A stretch of DNA of 7,444 bases from JAPUIN01 sp041580375 (GTDB lineage: Bacteria > Acidobacteriota > Polarisedimenticolia > Gp22-AA2). Made by a program: the position numbers and the translations under genes. The stretch covers positions 1 to 7,444 of the forward strand of contig JBFGDZ010000168.1 in assembly GCA_041580375.1 (NCBI GenBank). The letters run 5' to 3'. The notes under the pieces are model-generated. The model worked only from the letters and a program-made list of their open reading frames with translations. It searched no databases and had not been told where the DNA came from. Below are positions 5,512 through 7,444 of the stretch, one piece after another. The first letter of the stretch is position 1. Each line of letters begins with the position of its first letter.

Positions 5512-6180
5512 TCACGCCGGCTCCATCGGCCGGACACCCTCCGGATCGATCGCCAGGCGCCCTTCCGTCGCATCGACGACCTGCTCGATCGTGATTCCCG
5601 GAGCGATCTCCCGCAACGTCAGCCCTCCGGCACCCGCGTCGATCACCGCCAGGTCCGTGATGATGCGGTCGACGACCCCGGCCCCGGTCAGCGGCAGCCG
5701 GCACCGACGGAGGATCTTGGGGCCGCCGTCGCGCGTCCTGTGAGTCATCACGACGATCACCCGCCGGGCGCCCGTGACGAGATCCATGGCGCCCCCCATG
5801 CCTTTGACCAGCCGACCGGGAACCGTCCAGTTCGCCAGGTTGCCCCGTTCGTCCACCTCCAGCGCCCCGAGCACGGTCAGATCGATGTGGCCTCCCCGAA
5901 TCATCGCGAACGAATCGGCGCTGTCGAAATAACTGCAACCTTCGGTGGGTGTGACCGGCAGCTTGCTCGCGTTGACGAGGTCCGGATCCTCCTCCCCGGG
6001 AGGCGGCATCCGGCCGACACCGAGCATGCCGTTCTCGGTGTGGAAGATCACTCGGATATCGGGAGGGACGTGATCGGCGACTTCCGAGGGCAGACCGATG
6101 CCCAGGTTGACGTAGGAGCCGTCGCGCAGCTCAGCGGCCGCGCGCCTGACGATCCGCTCTCTGCTCGATCGCTCGGTCAT
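5512..6180 (-). CDS. scoB: 3-oxoacid CoA-transferase subunit B (succinyl-CoA:acetoacetate type)
   Basis: A 222-aa beta subunit of a family I CoA-transferase. It works with the A subunit encoded just upstream to move CoA, typically from succinyl-CoA to acetoacetate or another 3-oxoacid. Near the N-terminus is the typical YVNLGIGLP (23-31). The catalytic glutamate is Glu49 in HTENGMLGVG (47-56), which forms the glutamyl-CoA thioester in this family. ASKLPVTPTEG (71-81), SFAMIRGGHIDLTVLGA (90-106) and KGMGGAMDLV (126-135) are also standard. The ATG at 6180 was chosen because it is preceded by GGGGTGAG and gives the usual distance to the first motif. This leaves a 50-nt overlap with scoA, long but in a different frame. 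An open extension to 6249 in the same frame is scoA shadow. The related 3-oxoadipate CoA-transferase (PcaJ) cannot be excluded by sequence alone; the methylmalonyl-CoA context favours a 3-oxoacid enzyme. Confidence 0.92.
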   Translation of the reverse strand: MTERSSRERIVRRAAAELRDGSYVNLGIGLPSEVADHVPPDIRVIFHTENGMLGVGRMPPPGEEDPDLVNASKLPVTPTEGCSYFDSADSFAMIRGGHIDLTVLGALEVDERGNLANWTVPGRLVKGMGGAMDLVTGARRVIVVMTHRTRDGGPKILRRCRLPLTGAGVVDRIITDLAVIDAGAGGLTLREIAPGITIEQVVDATEGRLAIDPEGVRPMEPA

Positions 6181-6838
6181 AACGCTCACCCCGGAGAATC
6201 CGATCGACGTAGATACCGGGCGTGTGCACATGGGCCGGATCGAGTGCACCCGTCTCCACCAGATGCTCGACCTCCGCGATCGTGGTGTCCGCCGCCGTCG
6301 CCATGATCGGATTGAAGTTGCGCGCGGTGCCGCGGTAGACGAGATTGCCGTCCCGATCCCCCCGGTGGGCCTTCACGAACGCGAAATCCGCGCGCAGCGC
6401 CCTCTCCAGGACGCAGCCGCGGCCCCCGAAATCCCTCGTCTCCTTCCCCTCCGCCGCCGGCGTGCCGAACCCGGTCGGCGTGTAGAACGCGGGAAGACCG
6501 GCCCCCCCGGCGCGGATCCGCTCGACCAGGGTGCCCTGGGGAACGAGGTCCAGCTCGAGCTCCCCCGCCAGCACCTGGCGCTCGAACAGCTCGTTCTCCC
6601 CCACGTAGCTCGCGATCATCCGCCGCACCTGCCGCGCGACGAGGAGCAGGCCGATCCCCCGTTCGGTCGTGCCCACGTTGTTGCTTATCAGCGTGAGATC
6701 CTTCGTGCCGCGCCGCGCCAGCGCCCGGATGAGATTCTCGGGGATGCCGCACAGACCGAACCCGCCCAGGAAGATCGTCGCTCCCTCCCCGACGTCGCGG
6801 ATCGCCTCGTCGGAGCCCCGCACGACCTTGTGGCTCAT
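6131..6838 (-). CDS. scoA: 3-oxoacid CoA-transferase subunit A
   Basis: A 235-aa alpha subunit of the heterodimeric family I CoA-transferase. The family signature GATIFLGGFGLCGIPENL is at residues 19-36. Other standard features are SNNVGTTERGIGLLL (52-66), SYVGENELFERQ (77-88), ELELDLVPQGTLVERIRAGGAG (split as ELELDLVPQG and TLVERIRAGGAG, about 93-114), FYTPTGFGT (117-125), and the C-terminal TPGIYVDRIL. Length is normal, with about six extra residues after the usual end. The ATG at 6838 overlaps the epimerase stop as ATGA, and the 3' end overlaps scoB by 50 nt, so the three cistrons are probably translationally coupled. It should act in the cytoplasm as an alpha2beta2 complex with the scoB product. 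Succinyl-CoA made by the methylmalonyl-CoA pathway encoded alongside is a natural CoA donor. A 3-oxoadipate-specific homologue (PcaI) is the main alternative. Confidence 0.92.
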   Translation of the reverse strand: MSHKVVRGSDEAIRDVGEGATIFLGGFGLCGIPENLIRALARRGTKDLTLISNNVGTTERGIGLLLVARQVRRMIASYVGENELFERQVLAGELELDLVPQGTLVERIRAGGAGLPAFYTPTGFGTPAAEGKETRDFGGRGCVLERALRADFAFVKAHRGDRDGNLVYRGTARNFNPIMATAADTTIAEVEHLVETGALDPAHVHTPGIYVDRILRGERYDRAIEQRADRQARGR

Positions 6839-7444
6839 CGATCGCTCGCGGCGGCTCCCCGGACACGGACATCCGCGGTCTTCCTCGCGCGCGACCGCCG
6901 GGGACGCCGTGAACGCCCGCCCCGACCCGATTCGCGCAGCTCGATCAGGACGCCCCCCGTCTTTCCCGGATGAATGAAGGCGATGCGAGAGCTCTCGGCG
7001 CCGGACCGCCCCGGATCCCCGGCGGGCGGAAAGCCGGCGGCGCTGAACCGATCCACGGCCGCCTGCAGGTCATCCACCTCGAAGCAGATGTGATGGATCC
7101 CCTCGCCCCTCTTATCGATGAAGCGCGCAACCGTCGAGTCCTGCGACAGAGGCTCGACCAGTTCGACGCGCGTGCGTCCCGCGGGCAGCATGGCCACGCG
7201 GACCTTCTCCCCCTCGACCTCCTCGATGCCGGTCAGCGACAGCCCCAGAACATCCCGGTAGAGCGGCACCCGCTCCTCGACGTTCCGGACGGCGATTCCC
7301 AGGTGATCGAGCACGGTCGCCCCGGCCGTCCCGGTGCTCCGGCCCTCGCGGGGGGGATTGCTCTTCGTCTCCAGGTTCGACAGAACCCGGCGGACGGCGG
7401 AATAGGGGTCCATAGCACGTTCCGCGACGCGATCCGACAGGGCG
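6835..7444 (-). CDS. mce: Methylmalonyl-CoA epimerase, apparently fused behind a MeaB C-terminus (5' partial)
   Basis: Counting from the ATG at 7413 there are 192 codons. The vicinal-oxygen-chelate epimerase domain spans about 35-161. It begins LDHLGIAV with metal ligand His37, followed by LYRDVLGL (51-58), RVELVEPL with Glu84, GEGIHHICFEVDD (103-115) with the second His ligand, and GVLIEL (154-159) with Glu158. It interconverts (S)- and (R)-methylmalonyl-CoA so that the B12 mutase can make succinyl-CoA. Normal epimerases start just before LDHLGIAV; here 34 extra residues precede it. The frame has no stop up to the window edge, and the upstream part reads as the end of MeaB. The ATG at 7413 lies inside that MeaB-like motif, so I treat the CDS as 5' partial and a probable fusion. 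If it is not fused, the ATG at 7413 or a GTG at 7314 next to LDHLGIAV would be the start. An Arg-rich tail of about 30 residues follows the domain. Confidence 0.9.
   Translation of the reverse strand, partial: ALSDRVAERAMDPYSAVRRVLSNLETKSNPPREGRSTGTAGATVLDHLGIAVRNVEERVPLYRDVLGLSLTGIEEVEGEKVRVAMLPAGRTRVELVEPLSQDSTVARFIDKRGEGIHHICFEVDDLQAAVDRFSAAGFPPAGDPGRSGAESSRIAFIHPGKTGGVLIELRESGRGGRSRRPRRSRARKTADVRVRGAAASDR
7369..7444 (-). other. MeaB-like C-terminal segment in frame with mce
   Basis: The 25 codons up to the window edge read as a helical stretch including VAERAMDPYSAVRRVL. An R-x-x-DPY-(S/T)-A-x-x-(L/I)-L ending is, as I recall it, typical of the C-terminus of MeaB/ArgK, the GTPase chaperone that loads and protects B12-dependent methylmalonyl-CoA mutase. 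meaB commonly neighbours mutase and epimerase genes. No stop separates it from the epimerase domain; about 19 residues of Pro/Gly/Thr-rich linker lie between. Identification rests on a short motif and genomic context only. Confidence 0.6.

Noticed and set aside
5446..6306. Plus-strand 286-codon open frame opposite scoB
   Set aside because: Composition (Asp, Arg, His, Pro) matches an antisense shadow; scoB motifs are unambiguous on the other strand.
6224..6973. Plus-strand 249-codon open frame across scoA
   Set aside because: No domain recognised, Arg/Pro-rich, entirely opposite scoA and the epimerase tail.

Overview
The window is GC-rich (roughly two-thirds G+C by eye) bacterial DNA with tightly packed protein genes. 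No RNA gene, mobile element or CRISPR array was seen. Gene content and style suggest a free-living, probably aerobic soil or sediment heterotroph, for example Acidobacteriota or a deltaproteobacterium-like lineage. That assignment is inference: no phylogenetic marker is present.

Layout: three transcription blocks. (1) A leftward operon from 3178 to the left edge: a 105-aa protein of uncertain function, a patatin-like lipid hydrolase, S-methyl-5'-thioadenosine phosphorylase (MTAP), a PfkB-family kinase and the start of a membrane protein. Genes are joined by a GTGA overlap, a 23-nt gap holding a perfect hairpin, a 3-nt gap and an ATGA overlap. (2) A rightward single gene, 3327-5144: a multi-pass membrane protein with GAF and GGDEF domains, an apparently active and feedback-inhibited diguanylate cyclase. 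(3) A leftward operon entering from the right edge: methylmalonyl-CoA epimerase, whose frame continues upstream without a stop into what reads as the C-terminus of the GTPase MeaB; the two subunits of a 3-oxoacid CoA-transferase; and an unrecognised 106-aa protein. Blocks 2 and 3 converge with 18 nt between their stop codons.

Blocks 1 and 2 diverge from a 148-bp region. There I see two back-to-back candidate sigma70-type promoters with 17-bp spacers; the leftward one has a perfect TTGACA -35 box and an all-G/C palindromic spacer.

How the genes fit: block 3 is propionate and branched-chain acyl catabolism. The epimerase (and MeaB, which services the B12 mutase) lead to succinyl-CoA, which the CoA-transferase can use to activate a 3-oxoacid such as acetoacetate. 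Block 1 centres on purine and methylthioadenosine salvage; the PfkB kinase directly behind MTAP is a candidate for handling a product of that step, but its substrate cannot be read from sequence. The most interesting points are the apparent MeaB-epimerase fusion, the hairpin over the MTAP translation start, the MTAP/PfkB pairing, and two small coupled proteins of unknown role.
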